Shown here: positions 1-8,282 of the stretch, piece by piece | Layout: each line of letters begins with the position of its first letter | How positions within the stretch are numbered: position 1 is the first letter of the stretch | Origin: Bacillota bacterium | GTDB lineage: Bacteria; Bacillota; Clostridia; Oscillospirales; Ethanoligenentaceae | NCBI GenBank assembly: GCA_023391535.1 | Contig: JAEWAU010000047.1 | Location: 1 to 42,682 of the forward strand | Direction: 5' to 3' | Length of the DNA: 42,682 nucleotides | Translations under genes and position numbers: made by a program | The notes under the pieces: model-generated | What the model saw: the letters and a program-made list of their open reading frames with translations, nothing else | Database searches by the model: none | What the model was told of the DNA's origin: nothing

Positions 1-49
1 CGGGGTGCTCCACAATTAATATAAATTCTGGGTGCTGCTCCCCCAAAGT

Positions 50-514
50 TTACGCCGGATAGGTAAGCGTGCCGGTATCGACCTGTTCGAGCACGGAAAG
101 ATAGGCCCGCGCCTCCGCTTTGGCGCCGGCGAGGTCGTGCTCCCGGTAATTTCCGCACTGGGATTCCTCGGCGCCCGGAATCGGCCCCTCGAAGCCGGCG
201 ATGAACGCGAAGCCCTGCCGGATGAGTTCGAGTACGGCGGCGTCGGAAAGGCCGCGCGTGAGGAAATAGCAGCCCGTGCGGCAGCCCATCGGCCCGAAAT
301 AGACGACGTGCTCCGCCGCCTCGGAGCTGCGCGCATAGGTGGCGAACAGATGTTCGATGGTGTGGAGCGCCCCGTTGGCCACATAATCCCCCGCGTTGGG
401 CGTTTTCATGCGCAGATCGTAGGTGACGATGTCGCCGTCCTGCCGGGAAACGTAAACGCCCGGACGAAGTTTGAGATGATCCACCTGAAAGCTTTTGATG
501 CGCTTCAGTTCCAT
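50..514 (-). CDS. luxS: S-ribosylhomocysteine lyase LuxS
   Basis: LuxS cleaves S-ribosylhomocysteine to homocysteine and 4,5-dihydroxy-2,3-pentanedione, the precursor of autoinducer-2, in the cytoplasmic activated methyl cycle. The 154-residue product has the family length. The zinc motif HTIEH is at residues 51-55, with the third ligand expected at Cys120 (ESQCGNYREHD); the catalytic Cys is expected at Cys78 in GPMGCRTGCYF. These positions follow the Bacillus enzyme pattern. Start is ATG with a GGAG about 8 nt upstream. No pfs or other methyl-cycle gene is adjacent, so it is probably monocistronic with its own promoter near 674-702. The gene on the other side is divergent. Identity is secure. 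Confidence 0.97.
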   Translation of the reverse strand: MELKRIKSFQVDHLKLRPGVYVSRQDGDIVTYDLRMKTPNAGDYVANGALHTIEHLFATYARSSEAAEHVVYFGPMGCRTGCYFLTRGLSDAAVLELIRQGFAFIAGFEGPIPGAEESQCGNYREHDLAGAKAEARAYLSVLEQVDTGTLTYPA

Positions 515-673
515 AACGTCGGCTCCATTTCTCCGGCGGTTTCCGAAGGCGCCGGTTTTCGCGTGTAAAAGCGCTCTTTTCGATTCTCCGATAAAACGGG
601 CGGTGAAAATTCGCAGGGAATCGCTTCTGGCGCGTTTTTTTCCGCATACTTTATTCGGAGAATGGCATTAGAA

Positions 674-702
674 AGTATAACAGGGAATCTGCGAAAAAAC
701 AA
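674..702 (-). promoter_or_regulatory. Candidate sigma-A promoter of luxS
   Basis: Reading the minus strand, TTGTTT (697-702) and TATACT (674-679) are separated by 17 bp. Transcription would begin near 667 and give a leader of about 150 nt before luxS. I recognised no riboswitch in that leader. Confidence 0.55.
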
Positions 703-814
703 GCGCCGAACGGGCGCGTGCTTTTCGCGGAATGGGCTTGTGCTTTCCGGTGTTTTCCGATTCGCGCAAAAACGACGGTTTGCGCGTTCAGGGTGCAGTT
801 TCCTGCCGTTTTGC

Positions 815-843
815 TTGCAAATCCGCCGTATTTTCGATATAAT
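815..843 (+). promoter_or_regulatory. Candidate sigma-A promoter of the phosphodiester glycosidase gene
   Basis: TTGCAA (815-820) and a perfect TATAAT (838-843) are separated by 17 bp. The start site would be near 850, leaving an untranslated leader of about 300 nt before the ATG at 1156. Confidence 0.65.
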
Positions 844-1059
844 AACGAGTATCGTCCGCGTTTTTTCGCGCGGCGTTTCCACTTGTGGAAGCCTGTTTAC
901 CGCCTTTTTTTTGCGTAAAACGCAGGCCCGCAGGCGGTTTTGCAATGCGTTTTTTGAGAGGCTTTTATATATGTATGCGGCGTTCCGGCGATTCCGGCCT
1001 TGCGCCCTGCCGTGGAGGCGGGTTTTCACACTTGTTCTTTGCGCGGGCCCGGATTGTTT

Positions 1060-1097
1060 GCGGGGTAAAGCCGTAAAAGCGGGGTAAAACCGTAAAA
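1060..1097. repeat. 19-bp tandem duplication in the glycosidase leader
   Basis: Two adjacent 19-bp copies (1060-1078 and 1079-1097) beginning GCGGGGTAAA differ at a single base. They lie in the untranslated leader. Confidence 0.8.
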
Positions 1098-1107
1098 AAC
1101 GAAGAGG

Positions 1108-1142
1108 CCGCGCGGCGGGGCGGGAAACGCTCCGCCGCGCGG
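1108..1142 (+). promoter_or_regulatory. GC-rich hairpin abutting the Shine-Dalgarno site
   Basis: CCGCGCGGCGG (1108-1118) pairs perfectly with 1132-1142, giving an 11-bp all-GC stem. The Shine-Dalgarno CGGGAG (1144-1149) follows at once, 6 nt from the ATG at 1156. There is no T-run, so it is not an ordinary terminator; a role in translation or transcript stability is inferred from position only. Confidence 0.5.
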
Positions 1143-1155
1143 GCGGGAGCACATT

Positions 1156-2241
1156 ATGAGCATCAACCGCGTTCTGGAAAACGACAGAGGCACAGCCGCG
1201 CCGCGCCGCGCCGCCGAAAAGAAGCCCGCGTTCTGGCGGCCGTTTCTCATCTCCTTTTTTTCCATGTTTGCAGCTCTTTTTCTGGCGGGCGTTTTTCTGC
1301 TTTACGGGCCCTACCACTACTTCCGCGACCTTTGGGTGACGACGGCGATGTCCACCCTGCACCACCAGTGGCTGGCCACCGATCTGTTCAGTCAAAAAAC
1401 CATCAACGAAATTCTTGCTTCCAATAAAACCATCGAACCTTCGGAGGACACCCATGCCAAAGAGGTGACGGTGAGGAACAAGAAGGTTCAGGATAACGCC
1501 ACCACGCTGCCCGCAAGCCCGGCCGACGGTGAACATATCATAAACGGCGTCGGTTTCACGCGGCTCAAAACCTCCTCTTACGAGGGTTGGGTCGTGCGCG
1601 TGTTCGATCCTTCGCGCATCTATATGGCGCTTTCGCAGGGCTTCGGCTATTCCGGCGAACGCGTTACGCATATGGTAACGCGCCTCGGCGCTTACGCGGG
1701 CGTCAACGCAGGCGGCTTCATCGACGTCAACGGCGAGGGAAACGGCGGCAAGCCGGATAAAATCCTCATTTCGAACGGCAAGCTCATGGCTTCGGGAACC
1801 GGCTGGGGCACGCACAACATCGTGGGGTTCGATAAGGAAGGCCGTCTGCTGCTCACGCGCTGCAAGCAGAGCCAGGTGGATACCCTCACCGACACCTACC
1901 GCGACGCGGTGGAATTCTCGCCGTTTCTCATCGTCAACGGCGTGCCCTCGGTGATGGAGGGCAACGGCGGCTACGGCATACAGCCCCGCACCGCCATCGG
2001 CCAAACCAAGGACGGCGTCGTGATCCTCGTGGAGATCGACGGACGCAACCCGCCCAGCGTCATCGGCGCCTCCGTCAAGGATCTGCAGGAGATTTTCGAG
2101 CGCTACGGCGCATACAACGCCGCGAATCTGGACGGCGGCTCCTCGAGCGTCGTGGCCGTGGGCAGCAAGCTCATCAACAATCCCTCGAGCCACGGCGGTG
2201 AACGCTTCGTGCCCGACGCCTTTCTCATCACCAAGCAGTAA
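1156..2241 (+). CDS. Membrane-anchored phosphodiester glycosidase family protein
   Basis: The 361-residue product has a basic, Ala-rich N-terminus, one hydrophobic segment at about residues 33-53 acting as a signal anchor, a helical linker, then an extracytoplasmic domain of the NAGPA/phosphodiester glycosidase family, known to hydrolyse sugar-1-phosphodiester bonds and common in exopolysaccharide or wall-polymer contexts. Family hallmarks are the GGFIDVNGEGNGG stretch, FLIVNGVPS, PRTAIGQTKDG and the signature NLDGGSSS near the C-terminus. The bacterial substrate is unknown. A paralogue with the same anchor-plus-domain layout lies at 39160-40179. Start is ATG with CGGGAG 6 nt upstream. The gene has its own promoter and terminator, so it is likely monocistronic. 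Confidence 0.88.
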   Translation: MSINRVLENDRGTAAPRRAAEKKPAFWRPFLISFFSMFAALFLAGVFLLYGPYHYFRDLWVTTAMSTLHHQWLATDLFSQKTINEILASNKTIEPSEDTHAKEVTVRNKKVQDNATTLPASPADGEHIINGVGFTRLKTSSYEGWVVRVFDPSRIYMALSQGFGYSGERVTHMVTRLGAYAGVNAGGFIDVNGEGNGGKPDKILISNGKLMASGTGWGTHNIVGFDKEGRLLLTRCKQSQVDTLTDTYRDAVEFSPFLIVNGVPSVMEGNGGYGIQPRTAIGQTKDGVVILVEIDGRNPPSVIGASVKDLQEIFERYGAYNAANLDGGSSSVVAVGSKLINNPSSHGGERFVPDAFLITKQ

Positions 2242-2246
2242 CCACG

Positions 2247-2287
2247 CGGCGCGCTTTGCCGATTGCGGCGAAACGCGCCGTTTTTTT
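2247..2287 (+). terminator. Intrinsic terminator of the glycosidase gene
   Basis: CGGCGCG (2247-2253) pairs with CGCGCCG (2274-2280), and the stem is extended inside by TTTGCC/GGCGAAA. Seven T residues follow (2281-2287). It starts 6 bases after the stop codon. Confidence 0.9.
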
Positions 2288-2327
2288 GCGTGCCGCCCGG
2301 GGAAAGGCGCCGGATTCCGCGCTTCCC

Positions 2328-2356
2328 TTGCAATCCGGCGCCGCGCCGTTTATACT
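2328..2356 (+). promoter_or_regulatory. Sigma-A promoter of pta
   Basis: TTGCAA (2328-2333) and TATACT (2351-2356) are spaced by 17 bp, just after the upstream terminator. The leader to the pta ATG would be about 78 nt. Confidence 0.75.
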
Positions 2357-2440
2357 GAATGGGTATGAATACGAATCTTCTTCTGAGATCGTGACGACCT
2401 CTCTCGAAGATCGGTGTAAAACAGACAGGAGAGAGCATAC

Positions 2441-3412
2441 ATGTTTGAGAGCATGGTAGCAAAGCTGAAATCCGAAAAAACGACCCTCGTGTTCACCGAG
2501 GGCACCGACGCGCGCATTCTGAAAGCCGCCACGCGCCTGCGGCACGACGGCATCCTCACCCCCATTTTGCTGGGCGAGCCGGGCGCCGTTGCGGCGGCCG
2601 CAAAACAGGCCGGCTGCTCCGTGGAGGGCATCGAGCTGATCGACCCGCAAAACTACGCCGGCATGGAGGAAATGGTGGCGCAGATGGTGGAGCTGCGCAA
2701 GGGGAAGATGGACGAGGCGGCCTGCCGCGCGGCACTCCAAAAATCGAACTATTTCGGCACTATGCTCGTTAAACAGGGCAAGGCCGACGGCCTGCTCGGC
2801 GGCGCAACCTATTCCACAGCGGATACGGTGCGTCCCGCTCTACAGCTTGTAAAAACAAAACCCGGCAGCAAGATCGTTTCGAGCTGCTTTATCCTGCACC
2901 GCGAAACGGCGAAGGGCGAGGAGCTTTACGCGATGGGCGACTGCGCCATCAACCTTTACCCGGGTGAGGACGAGCTTGCGGAGATTGCGGTGCAAACGGC
3001 CCGCACGGCCCGCATCTTCGGCATCGATCCGAAGGTGGCCATGCTCAGCTACAGCACGCTCGGCTCCGGCAAGGGCGAAACGGTGGACAAGGTCCGGGGC
3101 GCCACGGCCAAAATCAAGGCCCTGAACCCCGATTTCGCCGTGGACGGCGAGTTCCAGTTCGACGCCGCCTTCTCGCCCGAGGTGGCCAAACTCAAAGCGC
3201 CCCAGTCCCCCGTGGCCGGGCGGGCGAACACCTTTATCTTCCCGGATATCAACGCCGGCAACATCGGCTACAAAATCGCCCAGCGTCTGGGCGGCTTCGA
3301 GGCCTACGGCCCCATTTTGCAGGGCCTGAACGCCCCCATCAACGATCTTTCGCGCGGCTGCAACGCCGAGGAAGTCTACCAGATGGCCATCATCACGGCG
3401 GCCCTCAAATAA
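2441..3412 (+). CDS. pta: Phosphate acetyltransferase
   Basis: Pta interconverts acetyl-CoA plus phosphate and acetyl phosphate plus CoA, the first half of the Pta-AckA acetate/ATP route central to clostridial fermentation. At 323 residues it matches the short, single-domain Pta of Firmicutes. The C-terminal part is typical: AGRANTFIFPDINAGNIGYK, then a GGFEAYGPILQGL segment and NDLSRGCNAEEVY. Start is ATG with AGGAGAG upstream. No ackA follows; the next gene is convergent, so acetate kinase must be elsewhere. It has its own promoter. Butyryl-specific Ptb enzymes are less similar in the C-terminal motif, so the acetyl assignment is preferred. Confidence 0.95.
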   Translation: MFESMVAKLKSEKTTLVFTEGTDARILKAATRLRHDGILTPILLGEPGAVAAAAKQAGCSVEGIELIDPQNYAGMEEMVAQMVELRKGKMDEAACRAALQKSNYFGTMLVKQGKADGLLGGATYSTADTVRPALQLVKTKPGSKIVSSCFILHRETAKGEELYAMGDCAINLYPGEDELAEIAVQTARTARIFGIDPKVAMLSYSTLGSGKGETVDKVRGATAKIKALNPDFAVDGEFQFDAAFSPEVAKLKAPQSPVAGRANTFIFPDINAGNIGYKIAQRLGGFEAYGPILQGLNAPINDLSRGCNAEEVYQMAIITAALK

Positions 3413-3489
3413 TACGTTTTCCGATAAGCGTGCGGATTTTTCTCCGATTCTAAGCCAGAGAAAAGGATAAGCGTCCCCGCAAACGAGAG

Positions 3490-3532
3490 ACGGGCGCCCG
3501 AAACCGCTGGGACAGCGGCTCCGGGCGCCCGT
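3490..3532. terminator. Hairpin between convergent pta and the small peptide gene
   Basis: An 11-bp perfect stem (3490-3500 with 3522-3532) encloses a second short stem, ACCGCTG/CAGCGG. It lies between two convergent genes, where bidirectional terminators are usual. Neither strand has a long T-run after it, so termination is inferred mainly from position. Confidence 0.55.
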
Positions 3533-3543
3533 TTCGCCGGTGT

Positions 3544-3711
3544 TCAGCCCCGCGCAGGCTTCGAGGGCTTCGCGTCCTTTTTGCCGGTTTTCACCCTGCC
3601 CGCCAGCTCCGGCACCGGCTGCACCGCGTTTTTTTCGAAATGATTGCGCTGTGTCGCCTCGGTGCCGTGGGGCGCCTCCGGGTCCGGCCTGCGCATCCCC
3701 GCTTTTGCCAT
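3544..3711 (-). CDS. Small basic hydrophilic protein, function unknown
   Basis: A 55-residue product beginning MAKAGMRRPDPEAPHGTE and containing NHFEKN, PVPELAGR and a Lys/Ala/Pro-rich tail. It is basic, lacks Cys and membrane segments, and is probably disordered. I believe related short proteins with the GTE...N..KN.V.PVPE pattern occur in other Clostridia, but I cannot name a family or function. The start was chosen because GGGAGG lies about 9 nt upstream of the ATG at 3711, while a longer reading frame upstream has no such site. It is convergent with pta and unlinked to clpC. A role in spores is possible given size and composition, but nothing here shows it. Confidence 0.65.
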   Translation of the reverse strand: MAKAGMRRPDPEAPHGTEATQRNHFEKNAVQPVPELAGRVKTGKKDAKPSKPARG

Positions 3712-3922
3712 GTTCCAAACCTCCCAACCAACTCTGCGATTCTGCGGCCAAAGCATAGTTTCCGCGCGGGCGGCGCGTTTATACGCGCGTGCAGTTCCGA
3801 AGAAAAAGCGATTATGCAAATCGTATAATTCTCAGCCCGGTTTCCGATTCGTTGAATTAAAGTTTTCTCTGCAGGGTTTATCGCCTTTTTCATCGGTTAT
3901 TCATATGGTGCGAATTCCGCGC

Positions 3923-3964
3923 AAACGGGGCCGGCATTTTTTTTTTCGGATGCCGGCCCCGTTT
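3923..3964 (-). terminator. Terminator downstream of clpC
   Basis: A perfect 15-bp stem (3923-3937 with 3950-3964; arm AAACGGGGCCGGCAT) lies about 30 bases after the clpC stop. The T-rich tail is modest, but the stem is very stable. Confidence 0.75.
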
Positions 3965-3992
3965 TGTTGTTTGCAGGAAAAGCGGAAGGTGC

Positions 3993-6482
3993 TTACTCGG
4001 CCTTTGCGGCGGGCACGGCCAGCTCCACCTTTTCGAACGCGATTTTATCGTCCCGCAGCACGGCCCGGATTTTATCCCCGGCCTTGACGTTGTTCTCGAG
4101 CATGCTCTCGGAAAGGGAATCCTCGATCTTGGACTGGATGGCCCGGCGCAGCGGACGCGCGCCGTATACGGGATCGAACCCCTCCTTGGCCACCCAGGCC
4201 ACCACATCGTCGGAGAACTCCACGCCGATCTCAAGGCCCTCCATGCGCTTTTTCAGCACGTCGAGCATCCGGCGGGCGATCTTCTCGATATCCGGCTGCT
4301 GCAGCTGGTGGAACACGATGATGTCGTCCACGCGGTTGAGAAACTCGGGGCGGAAGGTGCGCTTGAGCTCACCCATCACGTCGGACTTGATGTCCTTGTC
4401 GGAAAGCGTACCCTCGGCGGTGCCGAAGCCGAGCTGGCGCCGATCGGTGATGGTGCGCGCACCCACGTTGGACGTCATGATAATGACGGTGTTGCGGAAA
4501 TCCACCTTGCGGCCCTGGGAATCGGTGAGCACGCCGTCCTCCAGAATCTGGAGCAGGATGTTGAACACATCGGGGTGCGCCTTTTCGATTTCATCGAACA
4601 GCAGCACCGAGTAGGGTTTGCGGCGCACCTTTTCGGTGAGCTGGCCGCCCTCCTCGTAGCCCACGTAGCCCGGAGGCGAGCCGACCATGCGCGACACGGT
4701 GAACTTCTCCATGTATTCGGACATATCCATGCGGATCATGGCGCTCTCGTCGCCGAACAGCGCTTCGGCCAGCGCCTTGGAAAGCTCGGTTTTGCCCACG
4801 CCCGTGGGCCCGAGGAAGATGAACGAGCCGATGGGGCGCTTCGGGTCTTTAAGGCCCGTGCGGCCGCGCCGGACGGCGCGCGCCACGGCCTCCACGGCCT
4901 CGTTCTGCCCGATCACGCGCTTATGCAGCACGTCCTCGAGGTGCAGCAGGCGTTCGCTCTCCTCTTCCGCGAGGCGTTTGACGGGAATTCCCGTCCAGGA
5001 GGACACGATGGCGGCGATCTCTTCCTCGCCCACCTCGTTCATACTGCGCGCGCTGCTGCGCTGCCACGCCTTCTTCTGCTCCTCGAGCTTCTGGCGAAGC
5101 GCCTTCTCCTCGTCGCGCAGGCGCGCGGCGCGCTCGAAATCCTGCGCCTTTACGGCGGCTTCCTTCTCGCCGCCGAGCTTGCTCACCTGTTCCTCCAAAG
5201 AGCTCAAATCCGGCGGGGCCGTAACGGCCTGCAGGCGCACGCGGGAGGCCGCCTCGTCCATCAGGTCGATGGCCTTATCGGGCAGGTAGCGATCCGCGAT
5301 ATAGCGCGCCGAAAGCTTGACGGCCGCGTGCAGGGCCTCGTCCGTAATGCGCACCTTGTGGTGCGCCTCGTAGCGGTCGCGCAATCCGAGCAGAATCTGG
5401 TAGGCCTCGTCCTCGGAGGGCTCGCCCACCGTCACGGGCTGGAAGCGGCGCTCGAGCGCGGCGTCCTTCTCGATGTATTTGCGGTATTCGTCGATGGTGG
5501 TGGCGCCCACCACCTGAATATCGCCGCGCGCGAGCATGGGCTTGAGGATATTGGCCGCGTCCACCGCGCCTTCGGCGGCGCCGGCGCCCACGATGGTGTG
5601 CAGCTCGTCGATGAACAGGATGACGTTGCCGGCCTTTTTCACCTCTTCGAGGGCCTTTTTAATGCGCTCCTCGAACTCGCCGCGGTACTTGGTGCCCGCG
5701 ATCATGCCCGAAATATCCAGCGAAAACACCCGTTTATCCTTGAGGATCTCGGGCAGACGCCCTTCCACAATCTTTTCGGCCAGCCCTTCGGCGATGGCGG
5801 TTTTGCCCACGCCCGGCTCGCCGATGAGGCACGGGTTGTTCTTGGTGCGCCTAGACAGAATCTGGATGACGCGCTCAATCTCCTTGGAACGGCCGATGAC
5901 GGGGTCGAGCTTGCCGTCTCGCGCGGCGTCGGTGAGGTCGCGCCCGAACTGGTTGAGCGTGGGCGTCGTGCCGCCGCCCTTCGCCGACTGCGCGCGCCCG
6001 GGCTTTACGGAGGACGCCATGCCCGCCTTTTCGGCCGGCTCCTGCGGCACCTCGCTCACCTCCTGCTGGATGCGTTCGTACAGCTCCCGCGGGTCACACC
6101 CCAGCTCCGCCAGGATGCGCACGGCCACGCTGTCGCCTTCGCGCAAAAGTCCCATGAGCAGATGCTCGGTGCCGATGTAGTTCTGGCCCATATTGCGGGC
6201 CTCCAGATAGGCGAGCTCGATGATGCGCTTGCCGCGCGGCGTGAGATCCTCGGCCGAAATGTCGTAGGGTTCGCCGCGCCCCACGAGCTGGACGATGATG
6301 TTCTCGATCTGCTCGGCGCTCACGCCCGAAGCCTCGAGCACCTTGGCCGCCACGCCCGTTTTTTCCTTCAGCAGGCCGAGCAGGATATGCTCGCTGCCGA
6401 TATAGTTATGACCCATGCCGCCCGCCGATTTCATGGCGAGGTTGAGCGCATTGGCCGCCTTTTCCGTGAATTTATCAAACAT
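3993..6482 (-). CDS. clpC: ATP-dependent Clp protease ATPase subunit ClpC
   Basis: ClpC is the HSP100 AAA+ unfoldase that feeds ClpP; in Firmicutes it degrades McsB-marked phosphoarginine proteins. The 829-residue product shows the complete layout: two N-terminal Clp repeats (GHNYIGSEHILLGLL and GQNYIGTEHLLMGLL), first AAA+ module with GEPGVGKT at 221-228, a middle domain with a UVR-like stretch near 445-470, and second AAA+ module with GPTGVGKT at 558-565. Start is ATG behind AAGGAGG. It is the last gene of the ctsR operon, 161 bases after mcsB, and is followed by a stem-loop terminator. The mcsB-clpC gap shows no convincing promoter. No clpP is in the window. Confidence 0.97.
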   Translation of the reverse strand: MFDKFTEKAANALNLAMKSAGGMGHNYIGSEHILLGLLKEKTGVAAKVLEASGVSAEQIENIIVQLVGRGEPYDISAEDLTPRGKRIIELAYLEARNMGQNYIGTEHLLMGLLREGDSVAVRILAELGCDPRELYERIQQEVSEVPQEPAEKAGMASSVKPGRAQSAKGGGTTPTLNQFGRDLTDAARDGKLDPVIGRSKEIERVIQILSRRTKNNPCLIGEPGVGKTAIAEGLAEKIVEGRLPEILKDKRVFSLDISGMIAGTKYRGEFEERIKKALEEVKKAGNVILFIDELHTIVGAGAAEGAVDAANILKPMLARGDIQVVGATTIDEYRKYIEKDAALERRFQPVTVGEPSEDEAYQILLGLRDRYEAHHKVRITDEALHAAVKLSARYIADRYLPDKAIDLMDEAASRVRLQAVTAPPDLSSLEEQVSKLGGEKEAAVKAQDFERAARLRDEEKALRQKLEEQKKAWQRSSARSMNEVGEEEIAAIVSSWTGIPVKRLAEEESERLLHLEDVLHKRVIGQNEAVEAVARAVRRGRTGLKDPKRPIGSFIFLGPTGVGKTELSKALAEALFGDESAMIRMDMSEYMEKFTVSRMVGSPPGYVGYEEGGQLTEKVRRKPYSVLLFDEIEKAHPDVFNILLQILEDGVLTDSQGRKVDFRNTVIIMTSNVGARTITDRRQLGFGTAEGTLSDKDIKSDVMGELKRTFRPEFLNRVDDIIVFHQLQQPDIEKIARRMLDVLKKRMEGLEIGVEFSDDVVAWVAKEGFDPVYGARPLRRAIQSKIEDSLSESMLENNVKAGDKIRAVLRDDKIAFEKVELAVPAAKAE

Positions 6483-6643
6483 AAATGGAACCTCCTTAAT
6501 CCGTTTTCCGTTTCAAAAGCCGGTTCATAATCCGCTTCAACAGCTTTCGCCTATGTGCATGTGTTTCGATTATGTGTTTTGCCGCGAATTTTAACCGTCC
6601 TTTTTAAGGGGAATCGTATGGCCGCCGCCCGTGCGGGACGGGT

Positions 6644-7675
6644 TCAGCCCCCTGCCTTGCCGCCCGCCGGCTGCTCCGCGAGCTTTTCGCGCACGAACTG
6701 CGCGCGGAGCACGTCGCGCATCCCGGTATCGAGGCTGCGGCCCGCGGAAGCCGTGAGCGTGGCGGGCTGCGCCGCGTTGATCAGCTCGTTGATGAGGTCG
6801 AGCCCCAGGTCGATGACGCCTACGGTGGCCCCGAAGCGCACGTTGGAAATGAGCGTCATGAACTCCTCCGTGGAAAGAGTGCGCGCGGTACGCAGAATTC
6901 CGTAACTGCGCCAGACTTTATCCTCAAACGGCGCGCCGGTCTTCCGGAACGCCTCGCGCGCGGCCATCTCCTGGCCGATAAGCTGGCTCGCCACGCCCGC
7001 GACGTTATCGATCGCCTGCTTTTCGGTGATGCCCAGCGTCGTCTGGTTGGAAAGCTGGTAGATGGAGCCGCGCACCTTGCTGCCCTCGCCGTAGGTGCCG
7101 CGCAGCGTAAGCCCGAGCTTGGCCACGGCGCCCGCGAACTGCGCAAGCGCGCCGGACTGCTCCAGCGCCGGCAGGTGCAGCATCAGGCTGGCCCGCAGCC
7201 CCGTTCCGAGGTTCGTGGGGCATTGGGTGAGATAGCCGAGGTTTTCGTCAAACGCGTAATGGAGCTTCTCGTCGAAGCGGTCGTCGAGCTGGTTTGCGCG
7301 CTCGAGCGCCGTTTCAAGCTGCATTCCCGGCAGCATCACCTGGATGCGGATGTGGTCCTCTTCCCCCAGCATAATGCTCACGCTTTCATCCGAGGAGAGG
7401 AGCAGCCCGCGGCCTTCGCGCTCCTTCGCAAACTCCGGGCTTACGAGATGCCGTTCCGAAAGCGAAAGGGCGCGCGCCGGCGTGAGGCGCTGCATATCGA
7501 CGAATTCAACGCCCGGCTCCTCGCCGAGGACGCCGCGCGCTTCGCGGATGACCTCCTGCCGCTGTTCGGGCGACATCCGGCACGGAAAAGGGAAATCCAC
7601 GATATTGCGGGCGAGCCGCACCCGTGAGCTCAAAACAACGCTGCCCTGCGGGCCGGTTTCCAGATACCATTTCAC
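6644..7675 (-). CDS. mcsB: Protein arginine kinase McsB
   Basis: McsB phosphorylates arginine residues, marking proteins for ClpCP and inactivating CtsR. The 343-residue product is a phosphagen-kinase-fold enzyme of usual length. SSRVRLARN near the N-terminus and CPTNLGTGLR, which holds the conserved catalytic-loop Cys, are clear. Start is GTG, not ATG: the codon overlaps the mcsA stop in a GTGA tetranucleotide, and GGGGAG lies 8 nt upstream. The 4-nt overlap with mcsA implies translational coupling, matching the known requirement of McsA as activator. Identity is firm. Confidence 0.96.
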   Translation of the reverse strand: MKWYLETGPQGSVVLSSRVRLARNIVDFPFPCRMSPEQRQEVIREARGVLGEEPGVEFVDMQRLTPARALSLSERHLVSPEFAKEREGRGLLLSSDESVSIMLGEEDHIRIQVMLPGMQLETALERANQLDDRFDEKLHYAFDENLGYLTQCPTNLGTGLRASLMLHLPALEQSGALAQFAGAVAKLGLTLRGTYGEGSKVRGSIYQLSNQTTLGITEKQAIDNVAGVASQLIGQEMAAREAFRKTGAPFEDKVWRSYGILRTARTLSTEEFMTLISNVRFGATVGVIDLGLDLINELINAAQPATLTASAGRSLDTGMRDVLRAQFVREKLAEQPAGGKAGG

Positions 7676-8208
7676 TTGTCCTGCTCCCCTTTCTCCATTC
7701 CTTTGATCTGGTCGCGGAGCTTTGCCGCCTTTTCGTATTCCTGCGCCGCCACCGCGTCTTCAAGCGCTTTCTGGAGCTGCGAAAGCTCCCGGCGCTTTTT
7801 CAGCTCGCGTCCCGCCGTGGCGGGGATTTTGCCCACGTGCCGCGTGCGCCCGTGGATGCGCTGGATATAGGGCATCATATCGTCCAGAAACTCGCTGTAG
7901 CAGTGCGCGCATCCCGCCATGGCGGACTGCGCAAAATCCTCGAAGGTGGTGCCGCAGAAGCTGCACTTGCGCGCGGGCGTGCGCTGCGTCGTCTGCGGAA
8001 GTTCCTGGGAAAACAGGCCGCCCAGCAGGGACTGCAGCCCCATCTGAAAGCCCGAGAACGGGCCGGTGCTTTCCAGCCCGCTGAATATGGAATCGTACCC
8101 GAGTTCCGCCGCACACTGAGGGCAGAGATGGATTTCCCTGATCTCTCCGTTCAGATTCTGGCGAACATGTACCGTCGCTTCGTTATGGTTGCATTTCTGA
8201 CAAAGCAT
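7672..8208 (-). CDS. mcsA: McsA, zinc-binding activator of McsB (UvrB/UvrC-motif protein)
   Basis: McsA activates McsB and modulates CtsR in the stress operon. The 178-residue product carries four CxxC pairs: Cys3/Cys6, Cys29/Cys32, Cys82/Cys85 and Cys100/Cys103. Its C-terminal 40 residues form a UVR coiled motif (ALEDAVAAQEYEKAAKLRDQ). The start is the ATG of MLCQKC, with AAAGGATGG upstream; a longer in-frame reading upstream is Arg-rich, has no family resemblance and would overlap ctsR. It overlaps mcsB by 4 nt and follows ctsR by 74 bases. Confidence 0.94.
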   Translation of the reverse strand: MLCQKCNHNEATVHVRQNLNGEIREIHLCPQCAAELGYDSIFSGLESTGPFSGFQMGLQSLLGGLFSQELPQTTQRTPARKCSFCGTTFEDFAQSAMAGCAHCYSEFLDDMMPYIQRIHGRTRHVGKIPATAGRELKKRRELSQLQKALEDAVAAQEYEKAAKLRDQIKGMEKGEQDK

Positions 8209-8282
8209 GGAACCATCCTTTCTGCAGCGTCCGCCGGAAAACCGGCCGCCGGCGGCCGAACAGCCGCGGTGAAACGCTGAAT

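Larger units (their letters stand above)
515..1155. other. Divergent intergenic region luxS / glycosidase
   Basis: This 641-base gap holds a minus-strand promoter for luxS (674-702) and a plus-strand promoter (815-843) for the glycosidase gene, so the first part is a true divergent control region. The remaining 300 or so bases form a long leader for the downstream gene with a 19-bp tandem duplication (1060-1097) and a GC-rich hairpin (1108-1142). Short open frames here lack ribosome binding sites and family resemblance, so no gene is called. Confidence 0.5.

Noticed and set aside
515..667. SAM/SAH riboswitch in the luxS leader
   Set aside because: Looked for because of LuxS function. I could not find the expected conserved helices or motif by eye.
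885..1087. Small open frames in the glycosidase leader
   Set aside because: No ribosome binding sites, overlapping frames in three registers and Arg/Phe-rich random-like composition.
505..2193. 562-codon minus-strand frame opposite the glycosidase gene
   Set aside because: It covers the luxS promoter and overlaps the glycosidase gene on the other strand, which has clear family motifs, promoter and terminator.
4308..6530. 740-codon open frame on the plus strand
   Set aside because: It lies wholly opposite clpC, is His/Arg/Ala-rich and has no family resemblance. It is a by-product of high GC content.
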